Positions 39,519-53,822 are shown, numbered from the stretch's first letter. The stretch: DNA of 64,000 nucleotides from Prosopocoilus inquinatus (GCA_036172665.1 CM069875.1:16337806-16401805), one strand, 5' to 3'. Program-made: numbers and translations. The notes: generated from the sequence alone by a model not told the origin.

Positions 39519-41157
39519 TTTAGCGTTGTTCCTGTGATGTATCTAATCGATCCTTACTCATCTATCATGTTATTTGACGTTTCGATGGACTCTAGTAACT
39601 CAGATGTGAGATACGATGTTTTTGGACGCAGCAGGAGCTGGAAATAGTTTTGAACGAAACAACACGTATTAGCGTTGTTCCTGTGATGTATCTAATCGAT
39701 CCTTACTTAGCTACTATGTTATTTGACGTTTCGATGGACTCCAGTAACTCTAATGTGAGATACGAAATTTTCGGACGCAGCAGCAGCTGGAAATAGTTTT
39801 AAACGAAACAACACATATTAGCGTTGTTCCTGTGATGTAACTAATCGATCCTTACTCATCTATCATGTTATTTGACGTTTGGACGGACTCCAGTAACTCT
39901 GATGAGAGATACAAAGTTCTCGGACGCAGTAGAAGCTGGAAATAGTTTTGAACGAAACAACACGTATTAGCGTTGTTCCTGTGATGTATCTAAACGATCC
40001 TTACTTAGCGACTATGTTATTTGACGTTTCGATGGACTCCAGTAACTCTAATGTGAGATACGAAATTTTCGGACGCAGCAGAAGCTGGAAATAGTTTTAA
40101 ACGAAACAACACGCATTAGCGTTGTTCCTGTGATGTATCTAAACGATCCTTACTTATCTAACATGTTATTTGACGTTTGGATGGACTCCAGTAAGTCTGA
40201 TGTGAGATACGAAATTTTTGGACGCAGCAGGAGCTGGAAATAGTTTTAAACGAAACAACACGTATTAGCCTTGTTCCTGTGCTGTATCTAATCGATCCTT
40301 ACTCATCTATCATGTTATTTGGCGTTTCGATGGACTCCAGTAGCTCTGATGTGAGATACGACGTTTTCGGACGCAGCAGAAGCTGGAAATAGTTTTAAAC
40401 GAAACAACACGCATTAGCGTTGTTCCTGTGATGTATCTAATCGATCCTTACTCATCTATCATGTTATTTGACGTTTGAATGGACTCCAGTAACTCTGATG
40501 TGAGATACAAAGTTCTCGGACGCAGCAGAAGCTGGAAATAGTTTTGAACGAAACAACACGTATTCGTCTTGTTCCTGTGATGTATCTAATCGATCCTTAC
40601 TCATCTCTCATGTTATGTGACGTTTGGATGACCTCCAGTAACTCTGATGTGAGATACGAAATTATCGGACGCAGCAGAAGCTGGAAATAGTTTTAAATGA
40701 AACAACACGCATTAGCGTTGTTCATGTGATGTATCTAATCGATCCTTACTCACCTATCATGTTATTTGACGTTTCGATGGATTCTAGTAACTCTGATGTG
40801 AGATACGAAATTTTCGGACGCAGCAGAAGCTGGAAATAGTTTTAAACGAAACAACACATATTAGCGTTGTTCCTGTGATGTAACTAATCGATCCTTACTC
40901 ATCTATCATGTTATTTGACGTTTGGACGGACTCCAGTAACTCTGATGAGAGATACAAAGTTCTCGGACGCAGTAGAAGCTGGAAATAGTTTTGAACGAAA
41001 CAACACGCATTAGCGTTGTTCCTGTGATGTATCTAATCGATCCTTACTCATCTATCATGTTATTTGGCGTTTCGATGGACTCCAGTAACTCTGATGTGAG
41101 ATACGACGTTTTCGGACGCAGCAGAAGCTGGAAATAGTTTTAAATGAAACAACACGC
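39519..41157. repeat. 11-monomer tandem repeat, copy 1 (1,639 bp)
   Basis: Counted from one GCTTTAGCG junction to the next: T (39,536; TACGATGTTTTT), A, B, then block copy 3 of 5 (39,983-40,876; first unit TAAACGATCC with CTTAGCGACTATG), then B and H. The first nine units match 41,158 onward; the last two differ, since the next copy continues with GGATGGTGTCC. Confidence 0.85.
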
Positions 41158-43243
41158 TTTAGCGTTGTTCCTGTGATGTATCTAATCGATCCTTACTCAT
41201 CTATCATGTTATTTGACGTTTCGATGGACTCTAGTAACTCAGATGTGATATACGAAGTTTTTGGACGCAGCAGGAGCTGGAAATAGTTTTGAACGAAACA
41301 ACACGTATTAGCGTTGTTCCTGTGATGTATCTAATCGATCCTTACTTAGCTACTATGTTATTTGACGTTTCGATGGACTCCAGTAACTCTAATGTGAGAT
41401 ACGAAATTTTCGGACGCAGCAGCAGCTGGAAATAGTTTTAAACGAAACAACACATATTAGCGTTGTTCCTGTGATGTAACTAATCGATCCTTACTCATCT
41501 ATCATGTTATTTGACGTTTGGACGGACTCCAGTAACTCTGATGAGAGATACAAAGTTCTCGGACGCAGTAGAAGCTGGAAATAGTTTTGAACGAAACAAC
41601 ACGTATTAGCGTTGTTCCTGTGATGTATCTAAACGATCCTTACTTAGCGACTATGTTATTTGACGTTTCGATGGACTCCAGTAACTCTAATGTGAGATAC
41701 GAAATTTTCGGACGCAGCAGAAGCTGGAAATAGTTTTAAACGAAACAACACGCATTAGCGTTGTTCCTGTGATGTATCTAAACGATCCTTACTTATCTAA
41801 CATGTTATTTGACGTTTGGATGGACTCCAGTAAGTCTGATGTGAGATACGAAATTTTTGGACGCAGCAGGAGCTGGAAATAGTTTTAAACGAAACAACAC
41901 GTATTAGCCTTGTTCCTGTGCTGTATCTAATCGATCCTTACTCATCTATCATGTTATTTGGCGTTTCGATGGACTCCAGTAGCTCTGATGTGAGATACGA
42001 CGTTTTCGGACGCAGCAGAAGCTGGAAATAGTTTTAAACGAAACAACACGCATTAGCGTTGTTCCTGTGATGTATCTAATCGATCCTTACTCATCTATCA
42101 TGTTATTTGACGTTTGAATGGACTCCAGTAACTCTGATGTGAGATACAAAGTTCTCGGACGCAGCAGAAGCTGGAAATAGTTTTGAACGAAACAACACGT
42201 ATTCGTCTTGTTCCTGTGATGTATCTAATCGATCCTTACTCATCTCTCATGTTATGTGACGTTTGGATGACCTCCAGTAACTCTGATGTGAGATACGAAA
42301 TTATCGGACGCAGCAGAAGCTGGAAATAGTTTTAAATGAAACAACACGCATTAGCGTTGTTCATGTGAGGTATCTAATCGATCCTTACTCACCTATCATG
42401 TTATTTGACGTTTCGATGGATTCTAGTAACTCTGATGTGAGATACGAAATTTTCGGACGCAGCAGAAGCTGGAAATAGTTTTAAACGAAACAACACGCAT
42501 TAGCGTTGTTCCTGTGATGTATCTAAACGATCCTTACTTATCTAACATGTTATTTGACGTTTGGATGGTGTCCAGTAAGTCTGATGTGAGATACGACGTT
42601 TTCGGACGCAGCAGAAGCTGGAAATAGTTTTAAACGAAACAACACGTATTAGCGTTGTTCCTCTGATGTATCTAATCGATCCTTACTCATCTATCATGTT
42701 ATTTGACGTTTGAATGGACTCCAGTAACTCTGGTGTGAGATACAAAGTTCTCGGACGCAGCAGAAGCTGGAAATAGTTTTGAACGAAACAACACGTATTA
42801 GCGTTGTTCCTGTGATGTATCTAATCGATCCTTACTTATCTACTATGTTATTTGACGTTTCGATGGACTCCAGTAACTCTGATGTGAGATTCGAAATTTT
42901 CGGACGCAGCAGAAGCTGGAAATAGTTTTAAATGAAACAACACGCATTAGCGTTGTTCCTGTGATATATGTAATCGATCCTTACTCATCTATCATGTTAT
43001 TTGACGTTTGGATGGGCTCCAGTAACTCTGAAGTGAGGTACGAATTTCTCGGACGCAGCTGAAGCTGGAAATAGTTTTAAACGAAACAACACGCATTAGC
43101 GTTGTTCCTGTGATGTATCTAATCGATCCTTACTCATCTATCATGTTATTTGGCGTTTCGATGGACTCCAGTAACTCTGATGTGAGATACGACGTTTTCG
43201 GACGCAGCAGAAGCTGGAAATAGTTTTAAATGAAACAACACGC
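41158..43243. repeat. 14-monomer continuation of the 11-mer repeat
   Basis: T (CTCAGATGTGATATACG), A, B, block copy 4 of 5 (41,622-42,515), GGATGGTGTCC, a GTTTGAATGG/CTGGTGTGAG unit, CTTATCTACTATG/GATTCGAAA, GATATATG and H. T-to-T distance is 2,086 bp. Compared with the preceding 1,639-bp copy it keeps three extra units at the 3' side, and it resembles the 52,201-53,822 segment. Confidence 0.82.
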
Positions 43244-45031
43244 TTTAGCGTTGTTCCTGTGATGTATCTAATCGATCCTTACTCATCTATAATGTTATTT
43301 GACGTTTCGATGGACTCTAGTAACTCAGATGTGAGATACGAAGTTTTTGGACGCAGCAGGAGCTGGAAATAGTTTTGAACGAAACAACACGTATTAGCGT
43401 TGTTCCTGTGATGTATCTAATCGATCCTTACTTAGCTACTATGTTATTTGACGTTTCGATGGACTCCAGTAACTCTAATGTGAGATACGAAATTTTCGGA
43501 CGCAGCAGCAGCTGGAAATAGTTTTAAACGAAACAACACATATTAGCGTTGTTCCTGTGATGTAACTAATCGATCCTTACTCATCTATCATGTTATTTGA
43601 CGTTTGGACGGACTCCAGTAACTCTGATGAGAGATACAAAGTTCTCGGACGCAGTAGAAGCTGGAAATAGTTTTGAACGAAACAACACGTATTAGCGTTG
43701 TTCCTGTGATGTATCTAAACGATCCTTACTTATCTAACATGTTATTTGACGTTTGGATGGACTCAAGTAAGTCTGATGTGAGATACAAAGTTTTTGGACG
43801 CAGCAGGAGCTGGAAATAGTTTTAAACGAAACAACACGTATTAGCGTTGTTCCTGTGCTGTATCTAATCGATCCTTACTCATCTATAATGTTATTTGGCG
43901 TTTCGATGGACTCCAGTAGCTCTGATGTGAGATACGACGTTTTCGGACGCAGCAGAAGCTGGAAATAGTTTTAAACGAAACAACACGCATTAGCGTTGTT
44001 CCTGTGATGTATCTAAACGATCCTTACTTATCTAACATGTTATTTGACGTTTGGATGGACTCCAGTAACTCTGGTGTGAGATACAAAGTTCTCGGACGCA
44101 GCAGAAGCTGGAAATAGTTTTGAACGAAACAACACGTATTAGCGTTGTTCCTGTGATGTATCTAATCGATCCTTACTCATCTATCATGTTATTTGACGTT
44201 TGAATGGACTCCAGTAACTCTGGTGTGAGATACAAAGTTCTCGGACGCAGCAGAAGCTGGAAATAGTTTTGAACGAAACAACACGTATTAGCGTTGTTCC
44301 TGTGATGTATCTAATCGATCCTTACTTATCTACTATGTTATTTGACGTTTCGATGGACTCCAGTAACTCTGATGTGAGATTCGAAATTTTCGGACGCAGC
44401 AGAAGCTGGAAATAGTTTTAAATGAAACAACACGCATTAGCGTTGTTCCTGTGATATATGTAATCGATCCTTACTCATCTATCATGTTATTTGACGTTTG
44501 GATGGGCTCCAGTAACTCTGAAGTGAGGTACGAATTTCTCGGACGCAGCTGAAGCTGGAAATAGTTTTAAACGAAACAACACGCATTAGCGTTGTTCCTG
44601 TGATGTATCTAATCGATCCTTACTCATCTGTCATGTTATTTGGCGTTTGGATGGACTCCAGTAACTCTGATGTGAGATACGAAATTATCGGACGCAGCAG
44701 AAGCTGGAAATAGTTTTAAATGAAACAACACGCATTAGCGTTGTTCCTGTGATGTATCTAATCGATCCTTACTCATCTATCATGTTATTTGACGTTTGGA
44801 TGGACTCCAGTAACTTTGATGTGAGATACGAAATTTTCGGACGCAGCAGAAGCTGGAAATAGTTTTAATCGAAACAACACGCATTAGCGTTGTTCCTGTG
44901 ATGTATCTAATCGATCCTTACTCATCTATCATGTTATTTGGCGTTTCGATGGACTCCAGTAACTCTGATGTGAGATACGACGTTTTCGGACGCAGCAGAA
45001 GCTGGAAATAGTTTCAAATGAAACAACACGC
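43244..45031. repeat. 12-monomer segment (1,788 bp)
   Basis: T (CTATAATG, CTCAGATG), A, B, C (ACTCAAGTAAG), D, an E-front unit with CTGGTGTGAG and ACAAAGTTCTCGG rear (44,006), a GTTTGAATGG/CTGGTGTGAG unit, CTTATCTACTATG/GATTCGAAA, GATATATG, a GGCGTTTGG unit with CTCATCTGTC, an AACTTTGATG/TTAATCG unit, and H. It has the same length as the 12-mers at 53.8-57.4 kb and shares their final two subtypes. Confidence 0.8.
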
Positions 45032-46538
45032 TTTAGCGTTGTTCCTGTGATGTATCTAATCGATCCTTACTCATCTATCATGTTATTTGACGTTTCGATG
45101 GACTCCAGTAACTCTGATGTGAGACACAAAGTTCTCGGACGCAGCAGAAGCTGGAAATAGTTTTGAACGAAACAACACGTATTAGCGTTGTTCCTGTGAT
45201 GTATCTAATCGATCCTTACTTAGCTACTATGTTATTTGACGTTTCGATGGACTCCAGTAACTCTAATGTGAGATACTAAATTTTCGGACGCAGCAGCAGC
45301 TGGAAATAGTTTTAAACGAAACAACACATATTAGCGTTGTTCCTGTGATGTAACTAATCGATCCTTACTCATCTATCATGTTATTTGACGTTTGGATGGA
45401 CTCCAGTAACTCTGATGTGAGATACAAAGTTCTCGGACGCAGCAGAAGCTGGAAATAGTTTTGAACGAAACAACACGTATTCGTCTTGTTCTTGTGATGT
45501 ATCTAATCGATCCTTACTTATCTATCATGTTATTTGACGTTTGGATGGACTCCAGTAACTCTGATGTGAGATACGAAATTATCGGACGCAGCAGAAGCTG
45601 GAAATAGTTTTAAATGAAACAACACGCATTAGCGTTGTTCCTGTGATGTATCTAATCGATCCTTACTCATCTATCATGTTATTTGACGTTTGGATGGACT
45701 CCAGTAACTCTGAAGTGAGATACGAAGTTTTTGGACGCAGCAGGAGCTGGAAATAGTTTTAAACGAAACAACACGTATTAGCGTTGTTCCTGTGATGTAT
45801 CTAATCGATCCTTACTCATCTATCATGTTATTTGACGTTTGAATGGACTCCAGTAACTCTGATGTGAGATACAAAGTTCTCGGACGCAGCAGAAGCTGGA
45901 AATAGTTTTGAACGAAACAACACGTATTAGCGTTGTTCCTGTGATGTATCTAATCGATCCTTAGTCATCTATCATGTTATTTGACGTTTGGATGGACTCC
46001 AGTATCTCTGATGTGAGATACGAAATTTTCGGACGCAGCAGAAGCTGGAAATAGTTTTAAACGAAATAACACGCATTAGCGTTGTTCCTGTTATGTATCT
46101 AAACGATCCTTACTTATCTAACATGTTATTTGACGTTTGGATGGACTCCAGTAAGTCTGATGTGAGATACGACGTTTTCGGACGCAGCAGAAGCTGGAAA
46201 TAGTTTTAAACGAAACAACACGTATTAGCGTTGTTCCTGTGATGTATCTAATCGATCCTTACTCATCTATCATGTTATTTGACGTTTGAATGGACTCCAG
46301 TAACTCTGATGTGAGATACAAAATTCTCGGACGCAGCAGAAGCTGGAAATAGTTTTGAACGAAACAACACGTATTAGCGTTGTTCCTGTGATGTATCTAA
46401 TCGATCCTTACTTATCTACTATGTTATTTGACGTTTCGATGGACTCCAGTTACTCTGATGTGAGATACGAAATTTTCGGACGCGGCAGAAGCTGGAAATA
46501 GTTTTAAATGAAACAACACGCATTAGCGTTGTTCCTGG
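45032..46538. repeat. Segment repeated at 57.4-59.0 and 60.8-62.5 kb
   Basis: The rare change AGATACTAAATTTTCGG in an A unit lies with its CTAAA at 45,276, 57,643 and 61,070 (offsets 83 and 106 monomers). The order then runs GTAACTA, M, GAAGTGAG/GAAGTTTTTGG, GTTTGAATGG, CCTTAGTCATC, CTGTTATGTATC, GTTTGAATGG, CGCGGCAG unit. The two later copies have one extra GTATCTC monomer after the GAAGTGAG unit. Confidence 0.85.
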
Positions 46539-47730
46539 GATGTATGTAATCGATCCTTACTCATCTATCATGTTATTTGACGTTTGGATGGGCTCCAGTA
46601 ACTCTGAAGTGAGATACGAAGTTCTCGGACGCAGCTGAAGCTGGAAATAGTTTTAAACGAAACAACACGCATTAGCGTTGTTCCTGTGATGTATCTAATC
46701 GATCGTTACTCATCTATCATGTTATTTGGCATTTCGATGGACTCCAGTAACTTTGATGTGAGATACGAAATTTTCGGACGCAGCAGAAGCTGGAAATAGT
46801 TTTAAACGAAACAACACGCATTAGCGTTGTTCCTGTGATGTATCTAATCGATCCTTACTCATCTATCATGTTATTTGGCGTTTCGATGGACTCCAGTAAC
46901 TCTGATGTGAGATACGAAATTTTCGGACGCAGCAGAAACTGGAAATAGTTTTAAATGAAACAACACGCATCAGCGTTGTTCCTGTGATGTATCTAATCGA
47001 TCCTTACTCATCTATCATGTTATTTGACGTTTGAATGGACTCCAGTAACTCTGATGTGAGATACGAAATTATCGGACGCAGCTGAAGCTGGAAATAGTTT
47101 TAAATGAAACAACACGCATTAGCGTTGTTCCTGTGATGTATCTAATCGATCCTTACTCATCTATCATGTTATTTGACGTTTGAATGGACTCCAGTAACTC
47201 TGATGTGAGATACGAAATTATCGGACGCAGCAGGAGCTGGAAATAGTTTTAAACGAAACAACACGCATTAGCGATGTTCCTGTGATGTATCTAATCGATC
47301 CTTACTCATCTATCATGTTATTTTACGTTTGGATGGACTCCAGTAACTCTGGTGTGAGATACAAAGTTTTTGGACGCAGCAGAAGCTGGAAATAGTATTG
47401 AACGAAACAACACGTATTAGCGTTGTTCCTGTGATGTATCTAATCGATCCTTACTTAGCTACTATGTTATTTGACGTTTCGATGGACTCCAGTAACTCTA
47501 ATGTGAGATACGAAATTTTTGGACGCAGCAGCAGCTGGAAATAGTTTTAAACGAAACAACACATATTAGCGTTGTTCCTGTGATGTATCTAATCGATCCT
47601 TACATATCTACTATGTTATTTGACGTTTCGATGGACTCCAGTAACTCTGATGTGAGATACGAAATTTTCGGACGCAGCAGAAGCTGGAAATAGTTTTAAA
47701 CGAAACAACACGCATTAGCGTTGTTCCTGT
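46539..47730. repeat. Anchor block, copy 2 (8 monomers)
   Basis: The same run as 598-1,938 but with one A unit. The GGGATG junction at 46,537 and the ATCGTTACT marker at 46,702 lie 45,941 bp after their equivalents in copy 1 and 15,943 bp (107 monomers) before those in copy 3. Private differences include AATAGTATTG (near 47,395). Confidence 0.88.
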
Positions 47731-50700
47731 GATGTATCTAATCGATCCTTACTCATCTATCATGTTATTTGGCGTTTCGATGGACTCCAGTAACTCTGAT
47801 GTGAGATACGACGTTTTCGGACGCAGCAGAAGCTGGAAATAGTTTTAAATGAAACAACAAGCTTTAGCGTTGTTCCTGTGATGTATCTAATCGATCCTTA
47901 CTCATCTATCATGTTATTTGACGTTTCGATGGACTCTAGTAACTCCGATGTGAGATACGAAGTTTTTGGACGCAGCAGGAGCTGGAAATAGTTTTGAACG
48001 AAACAACACGTATTAGCGTTGTTCCTGTGATGTATCTAATCGATCCTTACTTAGCTACTATGTTATTTGACGTTTCGATGGACTCCAGTAACTCTAATGT
48101 GAGATACGAAATTTTCGGACGCAGCAGCAGCTGGAAATAGTTTTAAACGAAACAACACATATTAGCGTTGTTCCTGTGATGTAACTAATCGATCCTTACT
48201 CATCTATCATGTTATTTGACGTTTGGACGGACTCCAGTAACTCTGATGAGAGATACAAAGTTCTCGGACGCAGTAGAAGCTGGAAATAGTTTTGAACGAA
48301 ACAACACGTATTAGCGTTGTTCCTGTGATGTATCTAAACGATCCTTACTTATCTAACATGTTATTTGACGTGTGGATGGACTCCAGTAAGTCTGATTTGA
48401 GATACAAAGTTTTTGGACGCAGCAGGAGCTGGAAATAGTTTTAAACGAAACAACACGTATTAGCGTTGTTCCTGTGCTGTATCTAATCGATCCTTACTCA
48501 TCTATTATGTTATATGGCGTTTCGATGGACTCCAGTAGCTCTGATGTGAGATACGACGTTTTCGGACGCAGCAGAAGCTGGAAATAGTTTTAAATGAAAC
48601 TACACGCATTAGCGTTGTTCCTGTGATGTATCTAATCGATCCTTACTCATCTATCATGTTATTTGACGTTTCGATGGACTCTAGTAACTCTGATGTGAGA
48701 TACGAAGTTTTTGGACGCAGCAGGAGCTGGAAATAGTTTTAAACGAAACAACACGTATTAGCGTTGTTCCTGTGATGTATCTAATCGATCCTTACTCATC
48801 TATCATGTTATTTGACGTTTGGATGGACTCCAGTATCTCTGATGTGAGATACGAAATTTTCGGACGCAGCAGAAGCTGGAAATAGTTTTAAACGAAACAA
48901 CACGCATTAGCGTTGTTCCTGTGATGTATCTAAACGATCCTTACTTATCTAACATGTTATTTGACGTTTGGATGGAATCCAGTAACTCTGATGTGAGATA
49001 CGAAATTATCGGACGCAGCAGAAGCTGGAAATAGTTTTAAATGAAACAACATGCATTAGCGTTGTTCCTGTGATGTATCTAATCGATCCTTACTTATCTA
49101 ACATGTTATTTGACGTTTGGATGGACTCCAGTAAGTCTGATGTGAGATACAAAGTTTTTGGACGCAGCAGGAGCTGGAAATAGTTTTAAACGAAACAACA
49201 CGTATTAGCGTTGTTCCTGTGATGTATCTAATCGATCCTTACTTATCTAACATGTTATTTGATGTTTGGATGGATTCCAGTAACTTTGATGTGAGATACG
49301 ACGTTTTCGGACGCAGCTGATGCTGGAAATAGTTTTAAACGAAACAACACGTATTAGCCTTGTTCCTGTGATGTATCTAATCGATCCTTACTCATCTATC
49401 ATGTTATTTGACGTTTGAATGGACTCCAGTAACTCTGATGTGAGATACAAAGTTCTCGGACGCAGCAGAAGCTGGAAATAGTTTTGAACGAAACAACACG
49501 TATTCGTCTTGTTCCTGTGATGTATCTAATCGATCCTTACTTATCTATCATGTTATTTGACGTTTGGATGGACTCCAGTAACTCTGATGTGAGATACGAA
49601 ATTATCGGACGCAGCAGAAGCTGGAAATAGTTTTAAATGAAACAACACGCATTAGCGTTGTTCCTGTGATGTATCTAATCGATCCTTACTCATCTATCAT
49701 GTTATTTGACGTTTGGATGGACTCCAGTAACTCTGAAGTGAGATACGAAGTTCTCGGACGCAGCTGAAGCTGGAAATAGTTTTAAACGAAACAACACGCA
49801 TTAGCGTTGTTCCTGTGATGTATCTAATCGATCCTTACTCATCTATCATGTTATTTGACGTTTCGATGGACTCTAGTAACTCTGATGTGAGATACGAAAT
49901 TTTTGGACGCAGCAGGAGCTGGAAATAGTTTTAAACGAAACAACACGTATTAGCGTTGTTCCTGTGATGTATCTAATCGATCCTTACTCATCTATCATGT
50001 TATTTGACGTTTGGATGGACTCCAGTATCTCTGATGTGAGATACGATATTTTCGGACGCAGCAGAAGCTGGAAATAGTTTTAAACGAAACAACACGTATT
50101 AGCGTTGTTCCTGTGATGTATCTAATCGATCCTTACTCATCTATCATGTTATTTGACGTTTGAATGGACTCCAGTAACTCTGATGTGAGATACAAAGTTC
50201 TCGGACGCAGCAGAAGCTGGAAATAGTTTTGAACGAAACAGCACGTATTAGCGTTGTTCCTGTGATGTAACTAATCGATCCTTACTCATCTATAATGTTA
50301 TTTGACGTTTGGATGGACTCCAGTAACTCTGATGTGAGATACGAAATTATCGGACGCAGCAGAAGCTGGAAATAGTTTTAAATGAAACAACATGCATTAG
50401 CGTTGTTCCTGTGATGTATCTAATCGATCCTTACTTATCTATCATGTTATTTGACGTTTGGATGGACTCCAGTAACTCTGATGTGAGATACGAAATTATC
50501 GGACGCAGCAGAAGCTGGAAATAGTTTTAAATGAAACAACACGCATTAGCGTTGTTCCTGTGATGTATCTAATCGATCCTTACTCATCTATCATGTTATT
50601 TGACGTTTGGATGGACTCCAGTAACTCTGAAGTGAGATACGAAGTTCTCGGACGCAGCTGAAGCTGGAAATAGTTTTAAACGAAACAACACGCATTAGCG

Positions 50701-52034
50701 TTGTTCCTGTGATGTATCTAATCGATACTTACCCATCTATCATGTTATTTGACGTTTGGATGACCTCCAGTAACTCTGATGTGAGATACGAAATTACCGG
50801 ACGCAGCAGAAGCTGGAAATAGTTTTAAATGAAACAACACGCATTAGCGTTGTTCCTGTGATGTATCTAATCGATCCTTACTCATCTATCATGTTATTTG
50901 ACGTGTCGATGGACTCTAGTAACTCTGATGTGAGATACGAAGTTTTTGGACGCAGCAGGAGCTGGAACTAATTTTAAACGAAACAACACGTATTAGCGTT
51001 GTTCCTGTGATGTATCTAATCGATCCTTACTTATCTAACATGTTATTTGATGTTTGGATGGACTCCAGTAACTTTGATGTGAGATACGACGTTTTCGGAC
51101 GCAGCTGATGCTGGAAATAGTTTTAAACGAAACAACACGTATTAGCCTTGTTCCTGTGATGTATCTAATCGATCCTTACTCATCTATCATGTTATTTGAC
51201 GTTTGAATGGACTCCAGTAACTCTGATGTGAGATACAAAGTTCTCGGACGCAGCAGAAGCTGGAAATAGTTTTGAACGAAACAACACGTATTCGTCTTGT
51301 TCTTGTGATGTATCTAATCGATCCTTACTTATCTAACACGTTATTTGAAGTTTGGATGGACTCCAGTAAGTCTGATGTGAGATACAAAGTTTTTGGACGC
51401 ATGAGGAGCTGGAAATAGTTTTAAACGAAACAACACGTATTAGCGTTGTTCCTGTGATGTATCTAATCGATCCTTACTCATCTATCATGTTATTTGACGT
51501 TTGAATGGACTCCAGTAACTCTGGTGTGAGATACAAAGTTCTCGGACGCAGCAGAAGCTGGAAATAGTTTTGAACGAAACAACACGTATTAGCGTTGTTC
51601 CTGTGATGTATCTAATCGATCCTTACTTATCTACTATGTTATTTGACGTTTCGATGGACTCCAGTAACTCTGATGTGAGATTCGAAATTTTCGGACGCAG
51701 CAGAAGCTGGAAATAGTTTTAAATGAAACAACACGCATTAGCGTTGTTCCTGTGATATATGTAATCGATCCTTCCTCATCTATCATGTTATTTGACGTTT
51801 GGATGGGCTCCAGTAACTCTGAAGTGAGGTACGAATTTCTCGGACGCAGCTGAAGCTGGAAATAGTTTTAAACGAAACAACACGCATTAGCGTTGTTCCT
51901 GTGATGTATCTAATCGATCCTTACTCATCTATCATGTTATTTGGCGTTTCGATGGACTCCAGTAACTCTGATGTGAGATACGACGTTTTCGGACGCAGCA
52001 GAAGCTGGAAATAGTTTTAAATGAAACAACACGC
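47731..52034. repeat. Mixed segment without tandem higher-order copies
   Basis: H and T (47,880, preceded by ACAAGCTTTAG, which makes an AAGCTT site), A-B-C-D (D has TTATATGGCG), an I-like unit, GTATCTC, E (ATGGAATCC), F, J, K-like, M, GAAGTGAG, a CTCTAG unit, GTATCTC (GATATTTTCGG), mixed units with ACATGCATTAG, CTTACCCATC (50,711; CGATACTTAC), I (GGAACTAATTTT), J, K, an odd unit at 51,307 (CTAACACG, TTTGAAGTTTGG, GCATGAGGAGC), then GATTCGAAA, GATATATG and H. Confidence 0.7.
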
Positions 52035-52051
52035 TTTAGCGTTGTTCCTGT

Positions 52052-52200
52052 GATGTATCTAATCGATCCTTACTCATCTATCATGTTGTTTGAAGTTTGG
52101 ACGGACTCCAGTAACTCTGATGAGAGATACAAAGTTCTCGGACGCAGTAGAAGCTGGAAATAGTTTTGAACGAAACAACACGTATTAGCGTTGTTCCTGT
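52052..52200. repeat. Recombinant T/B monomer (two units deleted)
   Basis: The unit follows GCTTTAGCG, so its front is T type (CTCATCTATCATG), while its rear is B type (GGACGG, GATGAGAG). The middle is unusual: GTTGTTTGAAGTTTGG. Elsewhere T, A and B are consecutive (39,536; 39,685; 39,834), and this unit is followed directly by the CTTAGCGACTATG unit as at 39,983. A crossover from T into B removed 298 bp. Confidence 0.72.
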
Positions 52201-53094
52201 GATGTATCTAAACGATCCTTACTTAGCGACTATGTTATTTGACGTTTCGATGGACTCCAGTAACTCTAATGTGAGATACGAAATTTTCGGACGCAGCAGA
52301 AGCTGGAAATAGTTTTAAACGAAACAACACGCATTAGCGTTGTTCCTGTGATGTATCTAAACGATCCTTACTTATCTAACATGTTATTTGACGTTTGGAT
52401 GGACTCCAGTAAGTCTGATGTGAGATACGAAATTTTTGGACGCAGCAGGAGCTGGAAATAGTTTTAAACGAAACAACACGTATTAGCGTTGTTCCTGTGC
52501 TGTATCTAATCGATCCTTACTCATCTATCATGTTATTTGGCGTTTCGATGGACTCCAGTAGCTCTGATGTGAGATACGACGTTTTCGGACGCAGCAGAAG
52601 CTGGAAATAGTTTTAAACGAAACAACACGCATTAGCGTTGTTCCTGTGATGTATCTAATCGATCCTTACTCATCTATCATGTTATTTGACGTTTGAATGG
52701 ACTCCAGTAACTGTGATGTGAGATACAAAGTTCTCGGACGCAGCAGAAGCTGGAAATAGTTTTGAACGAAACAACACGTATTCGTCTTGTTCCTGTGATG
52801 TATCTAATCGATCCTTACTCATCTCTCATGTTATGTGACGTTTGGATGACCTCCAGTAACTCTGATGTGAGATACGAAATTATCGGACGCAGCAGAAGCT
52901 GGAAATAGTTTTAAATGAAACAACACGCATTAGCGTTGTTCATGTGATGTATCTAATCGATCCTTACTCACCTATCATGTTATTTGACGTTTCGATGGAT
53001 TCTAGTAACTCTGATGTGAGATACGAAATTTTCGGACGCAGCAGAAGCTGGAAATAGTTTTAAACGAAACAACACGCATTAGCGTTGTTCCTGT
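52201..53094. repeat. Six-monomer block, copy 5 of 5
   Basis: Same order as 35,513-36,406, with CATCTCTC at 52,819, 71 monomers after copy 4. The GTTTGAATGG unit has a private CTGTGATG. GGATGGTGTCC, CTGGTGTGAG, GATTCGAAA, GATATATG and H-like units follow to 53,822, as after copy 4. Confidence 0.85.
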
Positions 53095-53822
53095 GATGTA
53101 TCTAAACGATCCTTACTTATCTAACATGTTATTTGACGTTTGGATGGTGTCCAGTAAGTCTGATGTGAGATACGACGTTTTCGGACGCAGCAGAAGCTGG
53201 AAATAGTTTTAAACGAAACAACACGTATTAGCGTTGTTCCTGTGATGTATCTAATCGATCCTTACTCATCTATCATGTTATTTGACGTTTGAATGGACTC
53301 CAGTAACTCTGGTGTGAGATACAAAGTTCTCGGACGCAGCAGAAGCTGGAAATAGTTTTGAACGAAACAACACGTATTAGCGTTGTTCCTGTGATGTATC
53401 TAATCGATCCTTACTTATCTACTATGTTATTTGACGTTTCGATGGACTCCAGTAACTCTGATGTGAGATTCGAAATTTTCGGACGCAGCAGAAGCTGGAA
53501 ATAGTTTTAAATGAAACAACACGCATTAGCGTTGTTCCTGTGATATATGTAATCGATCCTTACTCATCTATCATGTTATTTGACGTTTGGATGGGCTCCA
53601 GTAACTCTGAAGTGAGGTACGAATTTCTCGGACGCAGCTGAAGCTGGAAATAGTTTTAAACGAAACAACACGCATTAGCGTTGTTCCTGTGATGTATCTA
53701 ATCGATCCTTACTCATCTATCATGTTATTTGGCGTTTCGATGGACTCCAGTAACTTTGATGTGAGATACGACGTTTTCGGACGCAGCAGAAGCTGGAAAT
53801 AGTTTTAAATGAAACAACACGC

